Assembly: GCA_949290355.1 (NCBI GenBank)
Contig: CASERN010000007.1
Span: forward strand, 19,677-83,676
Length of the DNA stretch: 64,000 bases
Reading direction: 5' to 3'
DNA from: an uncultured bacterium
Lineage (GTDB): Bacteria > Cyanobacteriota > Vampirovibrionia > Gastranaerophilales > Gastranaerophilaceae
The first letter of the stretch is position 1. Each line of letters starts with the position of its first letter. The notes beneath the pieces were generated by a model, which saw nothing but the letters and a program-made list of their open reading frames with translations, did no database searches and was not told the DNA's origin. Shown in pieces: positions 45,448 through 54,454 of this stretch. The position numbers and the translations under genes are program-made.

Positions 45448-46200
45448 ATGAAAAAACATTTTGGATTTACTTTAGCAGAGGTATTGATTACATTAGGTAT
45501 TATAGGTGTTGTAGCAGCTATTACTATTCCTGCTTTAATCGCTAATTATCAAAAAAATGTATTGAAAAATCAATTTAAAGTTGGATATTCTTTATTAAAT
45601 CAGGCTTTTGTATCAATTCAGCAAAAAAACGGAATGCCTTATAATTGTTGGTATTGGGCACAAATCCCTTATCATGCTGTTTGCAATAAATATGAAGGAT
45701 CTACCTGTATTGATTGGTCTATGCCTGATGGTTCTCCATTACCTTCTGATTTTAACGGTAGATTTGAAGAATGCGCTAAAATGTCAAATGACCTATTGTC
45801 TGAGTTAAAAGTTGTTTCTATTTGTAGTAATAATTCCACAAATCATTGTGTCCCAGATTATAAAGGAAAAGAGGTTGTATATGCTGATCCTGATAAATCT
45901 GTAACTGAAATTTTAGCTGGATGTCCTAATTTTGCTACCAATAATTTGCATAAGAGAAAATTTCAAATTTTGTCAAATGGTATGATTTTATCAGCAAGTG
46001 ATAATTTTATTATATTAGATGTCAATGGTAAAAAAGGCCCAAATAAATGGGGGTATGATGTATTTGTATTTATTCCTCAATTGAGAGGAGAAAATAATGT
46101 TGGTTCTGTTAATTTTGGAGGAATGAAGGGAAATTCTTGCAATATTAAAGAAGATGGCGGTTATTATACTTATGAAATGATTCAGAATATGAGTAAATAA
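45448..46200 (+). CDS. Prepilin-like protein (locus C)
   Basis: A 250-residue prepilin/pseudopilin-like protein: leader MKKHFG, then FTLAEVLITLGIIGVVAAITIP, an amphipathic helix, and a cysteine-rich globular part (about nine Cys) ending with the motif ILDVNGKKGPNKWGYDVFVF. GGAGAG lies before the ATG, so it can be translated independently of the leader ORF. Leader and first about 25 codons are nearly identical to loci D and E, whereas the rest is divergent. The most likely destination is a type IV pilus or type II secretion-like filament whose machinery is not in this window. Confidence 0.88.
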   Translation: MKKHFGFTLAEVLITLGIIGVVAAITIPALIANYQKNVLKNQFKVGYSLLNQAFVSIQQKNGMPYNCWYWAQIPYHAVCNKYEGSTCIDWSMPDGSPLPSDFNGRFEECAKMSNDLLSELKVVSICSNNSTNHCVPDYKGKEVVYADPDKSVTEILAGCPNFATNNLHKRKFQILSNGMILSASDNFIILDVNGKKGPNKWGYDVFVFIPQLRGENNVGSVNFGGMKGNSCNIKEDGGYYTYEMIQNMSK

Positions 46201-46203
46201 TAT

Positions 46204-46305
46204 TTGACTAATACAAAATTATCATTAAATTACTATTGACTAATACAAACAGATGATTTTTTTTATCTTTCTTGAATTAAACATGAAAATATCCGATTGT
46301 ATTAG
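46204..46305. repeat. Triple CTAATACAA motif upstream of the flagellar genes
   Basis: CTAATACAA occurs at 46208-46216 and 46240-46248 (both within TTGACTAATACAAA, 32 bases apart) and inverted as TTGTATTAG at 46297-46305, just before the first flagellar gene. Candidate regulator sites. Confidence 0.5.
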
Positions 46306-46320
46306 AAAAAAGAGGTAGTA

Positions 46321-47019
46321 ATGATAATTAACGGTGGAATTAGATATTGTGAAAAAGGTCTGACAACGTCTTTGAGAGCTATGCATGTCCAAAGTGAGCT
46401 CATTGGCATGTATAACGAGAATGTAACAGGTTTTGATAAAATTGGATATCAAAGGAAGGAGCCTGTTGTGTCTTCTTTTACCGAATGGATTGGGGTGCAT
46501 GGACTTTCTCAAACTGTTGATGATAAAGTCGGTCGTATCGCCATGTCAGATAATCCTCTTGATATTGCTTTAGCTAATAAAGGATATTTCCAAGTCCAAG
46601 GGAAAGATGGGATTAAATTAACAAGAGATGGACGTTTTAAGTTGGATAAAAACGGTTTTCTTTTGAATTTGGAAAATGAAAATGTTTTATCAAGTGCGGG
46701 GATTCCAGTGCAATTACCTGTAGTCCCCCAAAGACTTGAAGATATAAAAATAAACTCAAAAGGTCTTGTAAGTGTTTTAAACAGAAATACAAATAAATTT
46801 GAAAAAGCAGGTTACTTGGGAGTAGTTGATTCCAGCGGTATTGTGATCATGGATCCACAAGTAAAACAAGGATATAACGAGTATTCAAATGTGTCTTTAC
46901 AAAATGAATTTATTGGAATGATGCCTATAATTAGAAATTTTGAAGCAAACAGACAGATTTTTATGATTCAAAATCAAAATCTTCAAAAAGTAATTTCGCA
47001 GTTAGGTACAACTTCATAG
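46321..47019 (+). CDS. Flagellar basal-body rod protein, FlgF/FlgG-like
   Basis: A 232-residue rod/hook family protein with GAGG before the ATG. The N-terminal helix (GLTTSLRAMHVQSELIGMYNENVTGFDKIGYQRKE) is a degenerate flagellar N-terminal motif; the middle has DNPLDIALANKGYFQVQGKDGIKLTRDGRFKLDKNGFL, the FlgF/FlgG core; the C-terminal helix (EYSNVSLQNEFIGMMPIIRNFEANRQIF) is typical. It is first in an flg cluster of four; FlgF is the likelier identity by position and shorter length. Confidence 0.82.
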   Translation: MIINGGIRYCEKGLTTSLRAMHVQSELIGMYNENVTGFDKIGYQRKEPVVSSFTEWIGVHGLSQTVDDKVGRIAMSDNPLDIALANKGYFQVQGKDGIKLTRDGRFKLDKNGFLLNLENENVLSSAGIPVQLPVVPQRLEDIKINSKGLVSVLNRNTNKFEKAGYLGVVDSSGIVIMDPQVKQGYNEYSNVSLQNEFIGMMPIIRNFEANRQIFMIQNQNLQKVISQLGTTS

Positions 47020-47038
47020 AGTAAGTGAGGAATAAATT

Positions 47039-47752
47039 ATGTACAGCATGCAAGGTATAGTAAGAAGAAGTATTAATAATGCAACCCAGCAATTTGAAAG
47101 ACTGGGTTATGTTGGTAATAATCTTGCGAATATGAATACTAAAGGATATAAATCAGTAAGCTTTGAACAAATGCTTCAAGAGGACGGTTATATCACAGGT
47201 GCAGTTAGAGCAGATTATCAACAAGGTTCAATCCAAGTAACAAGTAATCCCTATGATGTTGCAATAAACGGAGTTGGATTTATTCCTGTTGTATCTCCTG
47301 AAGGTGAAGTAGCTTATACAAGAGATGGTGCTTTTAAACAAGGTAAAGACGGATATTTGGTAACTTCTGATAATTGGCTTGTCGGAGAGGGAATAAAAAT
47401 CCCTACAAATTGCTATAAATTTGAGATTAAACCAAATGGTGATGTCTTAGCTTATGATGCAGCAAATACTGCTCCGAAAAATATTGGTACTATTCCACTT
47501 GTAAGATTCCCTTCCCAAGAGAATTTAGAGCAAACAGGAATGAATAAACTTGTTCCTACTGCAGATTCTGGAGATCCTGAATTAGTAATAGATCATGAGT
47601 GTTTTTGTCAGAATAATTTAGAAAATGGTAATACAAACGTATTTTCTTCTGTTTCTGACATGTTACGTTTAAATGCTTCTATGCTTGCAAGTATGCGTAT
47701 GATGAAAGTTGTAGATGATATGTATAACAAAGCAATTAATATAAGAGAATAA
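47039..47752 (+). CDS. Flagellar basal-body rod protein, FlgG-like
   Basis: A 237-residue protein. FERLGYVGNNLANMNTKGYKSVSFEQML is the N-terminal rod motif (N-N-L-A-N-x-N-T-x-G-Y-K); DVAINGVGFIPVVSPEGEVAYTRDGAFKQGKDGYLVT is the FlgG/FlgF core; the C-terminal helix is SDMLRLNASMLASMRMMKVVDDMYNKAI. Both copies are shorter than the enterobacterial FlgG (about 260). GAGGAA precedes the ATG. Confidence 0.85.
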   Translation: MYSMQGIVRRSINNATQQFERLGYVGNNLANMNTKGYKSVSFEQMLQEDGYITGAVRADYQQGSIQVTSNPYDVAINGVGFIPVVSPEGEVAYTRDGAFKQGKDGYLVTSDNWLVGEGIKIPTNCYKFEIKPNGDVLAYDAANTAPKNIGTIPLVRFPSQENLEQTGMNKLVPTADSGDPELVIDHECFCQNNLENGNTNVFSSVSDMLRLNASMLASMRMMKVVDDMYNKAINIRE

Positions 47753-47807
47753 TAATTTGTTGATTATTTGATGTTTTCGTAATCTAAAAAGGAAAGAAAG
47801 GCTTAAA

Positions 47808-48155
47808 ATGTTCACATCTTTAGATAATATGGGTAAAGTTACATTAATGATGGATTTGATAACGCAAAGACAAAGAGCGTTAGGCTCAAATCTCGCGAAT
47901 ATTGATACTCCGGGATATGTTCGTCGTGATGTTAATTTTGGGGATTATCTAAATTCAATGAACAGTCCATTGGAAACAAAGTTGTCCGAAAAATTAGGCC
48001 CATCAGGTGTTATTGATGAAAGAAAATACGAAGAAATTGATCCTGCGAATGAATTGATGGAATTACAACAAAACTCACTTCTTTATACGATGGCAACAAG
48101 AAGGATGTCTAATATAATTACAGAGATGAAAACAGTTATTAACGTCGGGAAATAA
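47808..48155 (+). CDS. flgB: Flagellar basal-body rod protein FlgB
   Basis: A 115-residue proximal rod protein. QRQRALGSNLANIDTPGYVRRDVNF is the FlgB N-terminal signature, and NSLLYTMATRRMSNIITEMKTVI the C-terminal helix. Length is a little below the usual 130. AAAGGAAAG precedes the ATG. Confidence 0.92.
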   Translation: MFTSLDNMGKVTLMMDLITQRQRALGSNLANIDTPGYVRRDVNFGDYLNSMNSPLETKLSEKLGPSGVIDERKYEEIDPANELMELQQNSLLYTMATRRMSNIITEMKTVINVGK

Positions 48156-48257
48156 GATTAGCTGTTTTATATACAGATTTAAACTGAAACTTTTTCAAAT
48201 TAATAACTTGAAATAGTACCAAAAAATAAAGCAATAATTATCAGAAAGGGTAGAAAA

Positions 48258-48701
48258 ATGAGTATAATGGAATCAATGAATATCGGATCTAATGCTTTAA
48301 AAGCACATGGATTAAGATTGGATATTCATGCTAAAAACATAGCTAACGTTGATACTCCTAACTATGTTAGAAAAATCCCTATATTAAATGCAACTGAAGA
48401 TATTTCTTTCCATGGATTGATGAATACAATGAAAGAAGATGTCTTTGGGGTTGGTACTTTACCATATTTGCAAGGCGGAGTTGTATTTAACGGTTGTGTT
48501 GAAGATCCTACTTTAGGAGATAAAATTTATCGACCAGGACATCCTGATGCTGATGCAAATGGCTACATTAGAGCCTCAAATGTTAATCCTGCTGTAGATA
48601 TGGCCGATGCAATTTTAGCTCAAAGAGCTTACGAAGCTAACCTTGCTCTAATTAATATAACAAAATCAATGGCTCAAAAAGCAACCGAAATCGGTAGATA
48701 A
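48258..48701 (+). CDS. flgC: Flagellar basal-body rod protein FlgC
   Basis: A 147-residue rod protein. LKAHGLRLDIHAKNIANVDTPNYVRK and the C-terminal YIRASNVNPAVDMADAILAQRAYEANLALINITKSMAQKATEI carry the FlgC signature (NV-x-P-x-xEMxxMI-like). fliE, which usually follows flgBC, is missing; a prepilin locus starts only 10 bases after the stop. Confidence 0.94.
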   Translation: MSIMESMNIGSNALKAHGLRLDIHAKNIANVDTPNYVRKIPILNATEDISFHGLMNTMKEDVFGVGTLPYLQGGVVFNGCVEDPTLGDKIYRPGHPDADANGYIRASNVNPAVDMADAILAQRAYEANLALINITKSMAQKATEIGR

Positions 48702-48711
48702 TTAACGTTCC

Positions 48712-48870
48712 TTGAAACATCTTTAAATATATGTTATACTGAGTAATGTCGGGAGATATGAAAGGGAGCAAGTTATGCAAAAAATATTAAGAAACGTGAA
48801 GTCGGGGGGGGCAGCTCTTGGCTCTTTCCAAGATTTAATGGGTTGTAAAAGAGAAAACATCTGTTATAAT
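48712..48870 (+). promoter_or_regulatory. Leader module of prepilin locus D: two promoters
   Basis: P1: TTGAAA (48712-48717), 17 bases, TATACT (48735-48740). GGGAG precedes the leader ATG at 48775. P2: TTGTAA (48843-48848), 16 bases, TATAAT (48865-48870), then GGAGAG before the prepilin ATG at 48907. The G run ends 31 bases before the P2 -35 box. Confidence 0.72.
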
Positions 48871-49530
48871 GGTGATGTGGGCAATCACTTTTGTAACGGA
48901 GAGTTTATGAAAAAACATTTTGGATTTACTTTAGCAGAGGTATTGATTACATTAGGTATTATAGGTGTTGTTGCGGCTATGACAATTCCTGTATTAATGC
49001 AAAAGCATAGAAATCAGGAAGTTGAAGCAAGATTGAAAAAGTTTTATTCATCTTATAATCAGGCTATTATAATGGCAGAGGGAGAATTTGGAGATAGAGC
49101 CGGATGGAAATCAACTTTTACTGATTATGCAGGGTTTAAATCTTGGTTTGATATTTATCTTGCAAAATATTTGAAATATACAAGTATTGAAAATGTTGGG
49201 AACAAAGCTTTGATAATATTTCCTGATGGGAGTGGATTGTTGGTTATCTCAAGTAATGATTATTATTTTATTCCTAAATTAAATCAAGATATGAATGAAA
49301 ATTCTTGGTCAAAGTTATATCCGGATAAATTAGGTACAAATGCTTTTGCTTTTATATATTCTCCTGGTTTTGATGGTAAGGATGGCAAGGGGTTAGAACC
49401 TTATTTTTTCAATTGGAATGGGACAGAAGAAAATCTATATAACGGATGTAAAAACAGCGGTTATTTTTGTACTCTTTTAATACAATATAATGGCTGGAAA
49501 ATTCCTAAAAACTATCCAAGAAAAATATAA
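48775..49530 (+). CDS. Prepilin-like protein with in-frame leader extension (locus D)
   Basis: The frame is open from the leader ATG for 251 residues: MQKILRNVKSGGAALGSFQD, then GCKRENICYNG, then MKKHFG at residue 45 (base 48907) followed by FTLAEVLITLGIIGVVAAMTIP. Eight G keep leader and prepilin in frame. The core protein from 48907 is 207 residues, with its own GGAGAG site. The C-terminal half has aromatic-rich segments and IYSPGFDGKDGKGLEPYFFNW; the D-x-N-G motif is weaker than in the others. Which start is used is unknown; a 44-residue extension would bury the prepilin signal unless the peptidase tolerates a long leader. Confidence 0.85.
   Translation: MQKILRNVKSGGAALGSFQDLMGCKRENICYNGDVGNHFCNGEFMKKHFGFTLAEVLITLGIIGVVAAMTIPVLMQKHRNQEVEARLKKFYSSYNQAIIMAEGEFGDRAGWKSTFTDYAGFKSWFDIYLAKYLKYTSIENVGNKALIIFPDGSGLLVISSNDYYFIPKLNQDMNENSWSKLYPDKLGTNAFAFIYSPGFDGKDGKGLEPYFFNWNGTEENLYNGCKNSGYFCTLLIQYNGWKIPKNYPRKI
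48804..48811. repeat. Homopolymer G8 (locus D)
   Basis: Eight consecutive G, in-frame state. Confidence 0.85.
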
Positions 49531-49558
49531 TCTTAAATTTTTATGATAATATTTCTAT

Positions 49559-50524
49559 ATGACAAAGTTATCAATAATTATTCCAATTTTTAATGTTGAA
49601 AAATATATTCCACAATGCTTGGATAGTATTTTAAATCAGTCGTTTAAAGATTTAGAAGTTATATGCGTAAACGATGGATCTTCTGATGACTCTTTATCTG
49701 TTTTGCAAAGTTATAAGGCAAAAGATGATCGTGTCCTAATTATTGATAAAAAAAATGAAGGTTCAGGAGTTGCAAGAAATACAGCCTTAGCTATTGCAAA
49801 AGGTGATTATGTTTATTTTGTGGACGGCGATGATTGGTTAGAAGATGGAGCGTTGGAAAAAATTGTAGTTAAGGCAGATGAGTTAAATACTGATATATTA
49901 ATCTTTAGCGGACTTTCATATTACAACGGTAAAGGGCAAAATGGAGCTTACAGTAAAAATAAATTGCCTCAAAAATATTTTGGTAAAGTCTTTTCTTCTA
50001 AAGATATAAAAAAAGATATTTTTAAATTTCCATCTACAGCTTGGACAAAATTGTATAAAAGAGATTTTTTAATAAGAAATAATATCAAATTCCAAAATAT
50101 AAAAGTAGGACAAGATCAACTCCCGTTTTTCCATTCAATGATAAAAGCGGAAAGAATTGTAATTTTGCCTGAAAATTTATATTGTTATAGAAAAAATAGA
50201 AAAGGTGCAGTAACAGCTGTTAAAAAGAAAAAGAATTTTTCCCCGATATATGTTTTCTATGGAATAGAAGAAATGTTGAAATCAGAAAATCTGTTAGATG
50301 ATTACAAAGTTATTTTTGTAAATAGGTATTTTTCAAAAGCAACATCTTGGCTTGGAAAATTCCAAGACGATTTGAAACACGAATATTACCTTGAATATAC
50401 AAAACTTTTAGACCATGTAAAAGCAGAATATCCTTTTGGTTGGTGGACTAAATTTAACCCGAAAGAAAACGATGGTTATTGGACATTAAAGCTAAAACAA
50501 AGTTGTTCTAAAATTCTTTTTTAG
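49559..50524 (+). CDS. Glycosyltransferase family 2
   Basis: A 321-residue GT-A enzyme. LSIIIPIFNVEKYIPQCLDSILNQSFKDLEVICVNDGSSDDS is the nucleotide-sugar fold; RNTALAIAKGDYVYFVDGDDWLEDGAL provides the D-x-D metal motif. The C-terminal half (YKRDFLIRNNIKFQ and YCYRKNRKGAV) is like the WfgS/polysaccharide type. It probably adds sugars to LPS, capsule or pilin-like proteins; the adjacent prepilin makes glycosylation a guess. No ribosome site; TAATAT lies exactly 6 bases before the ATG. Confidence 0.87.
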   Translation: MTKLSIIIPIFNVEKYIPQCLDSILNQSFKDLEVICVNDGSSDDSLSVLQSYKAKDDRVLIIDKKNEGSGVARNTALAIAKGDYVYFVDGDDWLEDGALEKIVVKADELNTDILIFSGLSYYNGKGQNGAYSKNKLPQKYFGKVFSSKDIKKDIFKFPSTAWTKLYKRDFLIRNNIKFQNIKVGQDQLPFFHSMIKAERIVILPENLYCYRKNRKGAVTAVKKKKNFSPIYVFYGIEEMLKSENLLDDYKVIFVNRYFSKATSWLGKFQDDLKHEYYLEYTKLLDHVKAEYPFGWWTKFNPKENDGYWTLKLKQSCSKILF

Positions 50525-50880
50525 GCAAGTTTATCAAATGAATTGCTAATTAAGTTATATCTATATTCTTTATGAATTTCATCAAAAAGAAATTTATAAT
50601 CTTCTTTTGGGGCTGCAACTTTTGTACATTTGTATTGTTTGCCTTCCAGATTAAAAAGTTCGTATATACGTGAAGAATTTCCTAATTCATCTTTTGGAAA
50701 AGTTTCATATCCAAAAATTTTACCATCTTTAACTTTTTCTATAAGTTGAAATTGTTTATCTAAAATACTATTTTCAGTTTTGCTAATAGATGCTCTTAAT
50801 TGTTTTAGAGCAGGTGTTTGTATAAATTTCCCGTTAAAATATTGATTATAATTTTTATATGAAATATTGTTGACTTGCAT
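50521..50880 (-). CDS. Hypothetical small protein
   Basis: A 119-residue protein starting MQVNNISYKNYNQYFNGKF, with AGGGAA upstream. An alpha/beta content with a central KDGKIFGYETFPKDELGNSSRIYELF segment; no signal peptide. Not recognised. It overlaps the convergent glycosyltransferase by four bases. Confidence 0.5.
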   Translation of the reverse strand: MQVNNISYKNYNQYFNGKFIQTPALKQLRASISKTENSILDKQFQLIEKVKDGKIFGYETFPKDELGNSSRIYELFNLEGKQYKCTKVAAPKEDYKFLFDEIHKEYRYNLISNSFDKLA

Positions 50881-50912
50881 AATACATAATTCCCTATTAA
50901 AAATGAAAAAAT

Positions 50913-50993
50913 TGTCGACGGGGGGACTTGAACCCCCACAGCTCTCGCCACATGCACCTCAAGCATGCGTGTCTACCATTCCACCACATCGAC
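50913..50993 (-). tRNA. trnL: tRNA-Leu (anticodon GAG)
   Basis: An 81-base class II tRNA on the minus strand. Acceptor GTCGATG pairs with CGTCGAC (one G-T), discriminator A. The anticodon loop TTGAGGT carries GAG (bases 50958-50960); the stem is CATGC/GCATG. A long variable arm (GGCGAGAGCTGT) and T arm GGGGGTTCAAGTCCCCC follow. CCA is not encoded. Confidence 0.96.
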
Positions 50994-51126
50994 ACAAAAA
51001 ATTATTAAATTTTCACGGAACATGTTATATCGTTTGTGGTGGGTGTTCTTCCCACCCTCTCCTCCAATATGACATTTAGTCATATTCTCGTCGGCAGAGT
51101 CCCACAATAATATAAATCTTGATTTA
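50994..51126. other. Intergenic region with two hairpins upstream of tRNA-Leu
   Basis: GTGGG/CCCAC around a seven-base loop (about 51036-51055) and AATATGAC/GTCATATT around a five-base loop (about 51066-51086) are visible. They may be part of the tRNA promoter region or a small RNA. No ORF is supported. Confidence 0.4.
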
Positions 51127-51183
51127 ATGTTTGGTTTGTATAATTATACTAGCATAAATAACTTGGATTGCAAAGGTTTTGTT

Positions 51184-51531
51184 ATGGATAAGAGTGAATT
51201 AATTAAGCGTTGTCTAAAATTTCAAGATGCTGTAGAAACTTATCCTTTTAAAGATAAGACTTACGATGAATACGCTGTTTTAAGACATAAAAGTAATGGT
51301 AAATGGTTCGGTTTAGTTTTTTATTTGAATGATCGTTTATGTATTAATTTGAAATGTAATCCTGTTGATTCTGCGATTTTAAGAGATGAATATAAATTTA
51401 TTACACCTGCTTGGCATATGAATAAAACCCATTGGGTTATGGTTGACGTAAATAATTCTCCTAAGGATTTACTTGATGCTTTGATAAAAGAAAGTTTTGA
51501 ATTGACTGCAAATAAGAGAAAAAACAAATAG
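51184..51531 (+). CDS. MmcQ/YjbR family protein
   Basis: A 115-residue single-domain protein. KFQDAVETYPFKDKTYDEYAVLRHKSNGKWFGLVFYLNDRLCINLKCNP and AWHMNKTHWVMVDVNNSPKDLLDALIKESFEL match the YjbR/MmcQ fold (CyaY-like), DNA-binding in E. coli YjbR by structural similarity. I start at ATG 51184, seven bases after AAAGG. Confidence 0.85.
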   Translation: MDKSELIKRCLKFQDAVETYPFKDKTYDEYAVLRHKSNGKWFGLVFYLNDRLCINLKCNPVDSAILRDEYKFITPAWHMNKTHWVMVDVNNSPKDLLDALIKESFELTANKRKNK

Positions 51532-51586
51532 ACCATATATCATCTGTTATTATTGAAATCCGTTTTTTACATGCAATAATATTGAT

Positions 51587-54424
51587 ATGTTAGATACGAT
51601 TACCGTAAAAGGAGCAAAAGAGCATAATTTAAAAGATGTTTCGCTGGAATTGCCGAAAAATGAATTAATTGTTTTTACGGGAGTTTCAGGGTCTGGAAAA
51701 TCTTCGCTTGCTTTTGATACGATTTTTGCAGAAGGTCAAAGGCGTTACATTGAAAGTTTATCTACATATGCAAGACAATTTTTGGGGCAAATGGATAAGC
51801 CAAATGTAGATTATATTGACGGGCTTTCTCCTGCAATTTCTATTGACCAAAAGTCTACCAGCAACAACCCTCGATCTACAGTTGGGACTGTTACTGAAAT
51901 TTATGATTATTTAAGACTTTTGTATGCACGAGTTGGTACTCCTTATTGCCCTGTGTGCGGGGAAAAGATTAAACCTCAAACTATTGATGAAATTGTATCT
52001 AGTATAATGAAATTGGGTGAAGGAACAAAAATTCAAATCCTAGCTCCGATTGCAAGAGGTAAAAAAGGAGAGTTTTCATCAACATTTGAAGAACTAAGAC
52101 AAGAGGGTTTTGTTCGTGTAAAAGTTGATGGCGAAATTTTTAACCTTGATGAAGATGAAATCTCTTTAGCAAAGACTAAAAAGCATGATATTTCTGTAGT
52201 TGTAGATAGAATTGTGGTAAAAGAATCTGCACAATCAAGAATTGCCGATAGTGTTCAAATTGCCCTGAAAAAAGCTGATGGCGTTGCAGTTGTAGACGTA
52301 ATCGGTGATAAAGAAATTATTTACAGTGAAAAATTAGCCTGCCCTAAGTGTAATTTAAGCTTTGAAGAATTAGCTCCGAGAATATTTTCTTTTAATGCTC
52401 CTTATGGTGCTTGTGAAAGATGCTCAGGTTTGGGTGCTGATTTTGTAATTGATCCTGATTTAATTGTGCCTGATAAGAAAAAGTCTTTAAAAGACGGTGC
52501 AATTTATCCTTGGTCAAAGACTTCTACATCATATTATGAAGATGTTTTAAAATCGGTTTGTAATCATTATAATATTGATATAGAAAAGCCGTTTGAAGAA
52601 TTATCTGAAAAAGAACAAAAAATAATTCTCTATGGAAGTGATGATATTGTAAAATTTACGGTAATGCGTTTTGGAACTCATCGTTATGAAACAAAATACC
52701 GAAGATTTGATGGAGTAATTCCGTTTTTAGAAAAGCGTTATAACGAATCTAACGGTGAATATTGGCGTGAAGAAATTGAAAAATATATGACAACAACTCC
52801 TTGTCCGGCATGTCATGGTGCAAGACTTAAACCCTTCCCGCTTGCTGTAAGGATTAAAGATAAAAATATTTATGAATTTACATTGATGCCAATTGATGAA
52901 GCGCTCAATTTTGTGTCTGATTTATATTTGGAATTGAATGAATTCCAAATGCATATCGCAAAACAAATTTTAGATGAAATAAGAGCTCGTTTAAGATTTT
53001 TGAAAGATGTAGGCTTGAGTTATCTTGACTTAGCTCGTCGTGCAGGGACATTATCTGGAGGTGAAGCACAGCGAATAAGGTTAGCAACCCAAATAGGCAG
53101 CGGACTTTCAGGTGTTTTGTATGTCCTTGATGAACCCTCAATTGGTCTGCACCAAAGAGATAATGACAGGTTGATTAAAACACTGATAAAATTAAGAAAT
53201 CTTGGAAATACTTTGATTGTTGTTGAACATGATGAAGATACTATTAGAAATGCTGACTATATTGTCGATATCGGGCCAAAAGCTGGCGTTAATGGCGGAA
53301 AAGTTATAGGCTGCGGCACTGTAGAAGATATTATAAATTCAAAAGAGTCCATCACAGGAAAGTATTTGAGCGGCGAAAAATTTATCCCAATTCCTGAAAA
53401 AGTTCGTGAAGGGAATGGGAATTTTCTACATGTTAAAAATGCACATATTAATAACTTAAAAAATATTGATGTAGATATTCCGCTTGGTAAAATAGTTTGT
53501 CTTACAGGAGTTTCAGGTTCTGGAAAATCTTCTTTAATGCAGGATCTTATTTATGAATATGCTTTACATAAGCTAAGGGGGAACAAGCCAAAACCTCAAG
53601 GAGTAGATGAAATTACAGGATTTGAAAATATTGATAAAATTATTGCAATTGACCAATCCCCTATTGGTAGAACTCCAAGGTCAAATCCTGCAACTTATAC
53701 GGATTTATTTACACATATCAGAGAGTTATTTTCTAAAACAAATGAAGCAAAACTTCGAGGTTATAAGCCAGGCAGGTTTAGTTTTAATGTAAAAGGCGGA
53801 AGATGTGAGGCTTGCAAAGGTGATGGTCTGATAAAAATTGAGATGAATTTTTTATCTGATGTATATGTGAAATGTGATGTATGCAAGGGCAAACGCTATA
53901 ATCGAGAAACTTTGGAAGTAAAGTATAAAGGGAAAACGATTTCTGATGTGCTCGATATGAGTGTAAAAGAAGCTCTAGAATTTTTTGATAGTATACCATC
54001 TATAAAAAATAAACTCCAAACTCTAAATGATGTAGGACTTGATTATATGAAACTTGGTCAAAGTGCGACAACTTTATCAGGAGGAGAAGCTCAAAGAATT
54101 AAACTTGCAGCGGAATTAAATAAACGTTCAACAGGAAAAACTTTGTACTTATTGGATGAACCTTCTGTTGGTTTGCACTGGTATGATTTAGACAAATTAA
54201 TTAAAATATTACAAAAACTTGCAGATCAAGGAAATACAGTTCTTGTTATTGAACACAATTTAGATTTTATAAAAATTGCAGATCACATAATAGATTTAGG
54301 CCCAGAAGGCGGTATCGGTGGTGGTCAAGTAATTGCACAAGGTACTCCTATAGAGGTTTCTCAATGTAGACAATCATTTACTGGGCAGTATTTGAAACCT
54401 ATACTCGAAAATTATTCAAAGTGA
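51587..54424 (+). CDS. uvrA: Excinuclease ABC subunit A
   Basis: A 945-residue damage-recognition ATPase of nucleotide excision repair. Two ABC ATPase modules: Walker [17 protein letters not shown] near residue 30 and [16 protein letters not shown] near 640; LSGGEAQRI occurs twice. Zinc modules [28 protein letters not shown] and [18 protein letters not shown] with CDVCKGKRY are intact. The gene has no ribosome site; AATAAT ends 6 bases before the ATG with TTGAAA 16 bases further up. Confidence 0.98.
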   Translation: MLDTITVKGAKEHNLKDVSLELPKNELIVFTGVSGSGKSSLAFDTIFAEGQRRYIESLSTYARQFLGQMDKPNVDYIDGLSPAISIDQKSTSNNPRSTVGTVTEIYDYLRLLYARVGTPYCPVCGEKIKPQTIDEIVSSIMKLGEGTKIQILAPIARGKKGEFSSTFEELRQEGFVRVKVDGEIFNLDEDEISLAKTKKHDISVVVDRIVVKESAQSRIADSVQIALKKADGVAVVDVIGDKEIIYSEKLACPKCNLSFEELAPRIFSFNAPYGACERCSGLGADFVIDPDLIVPDKKKSLKDGAIYPWSKTSTSYYEDVLKSVCNHYNIDIEKPFEELSEKEQKIILYGSDDIVKFTVMRFGTHRYETKYRRFDGVIPFLEKRYNESNGEYWREEIEKYMTTTPCPACHGARLKPFPLAVRIKDKNIYEFTLMPIDEALNFVSDLYLELNEFQMHIAKQILDEIRARLRFLKDVGLSYLDLARRAGTLSGGEAQRIRLATQIGSGLSGVLYVLDEPSIGLHQRDNDRLIKTLIKLRNLGNTLIVVEHDEDTIRNADYIVDIGPKAGVNGGKVIGCGTVEDIINSKESITGKYLSGEKFIPIPEKVREGNGNFLHVKNAHINNLKNIDVDIPLGKIVCLTGVSGSGKSSLMQDLIYEYALHKLRGNKPKPQGVDEITGFENIDKIIAIDQSPIGRTPRSNPATYTDLFTHIRELFSKTNEAKLRGYKPGRFSFNVKGGRCEACKGDGLIKIEMNFLSDVYVKCDVCKGKRYNRETLEVKYKGKTISDVLDMSVKEALEFFDSIPSIKNKLQTLNDVGLDYMKLGQSATTLSGGEAQRIKLAAELNKRSTGKTLYLLDEPSVGLHWYDLDKLIKILQKLADQGNTVLVIEHNLDFIKIADHIIDLGPEGGIGGGQVIAQGTPIEVSQCRQSFTGQYLKPILENYSK

Positions 54425-54454
54425 AAAAAATAAACCTAAAAGAAAGTTGGGAAA

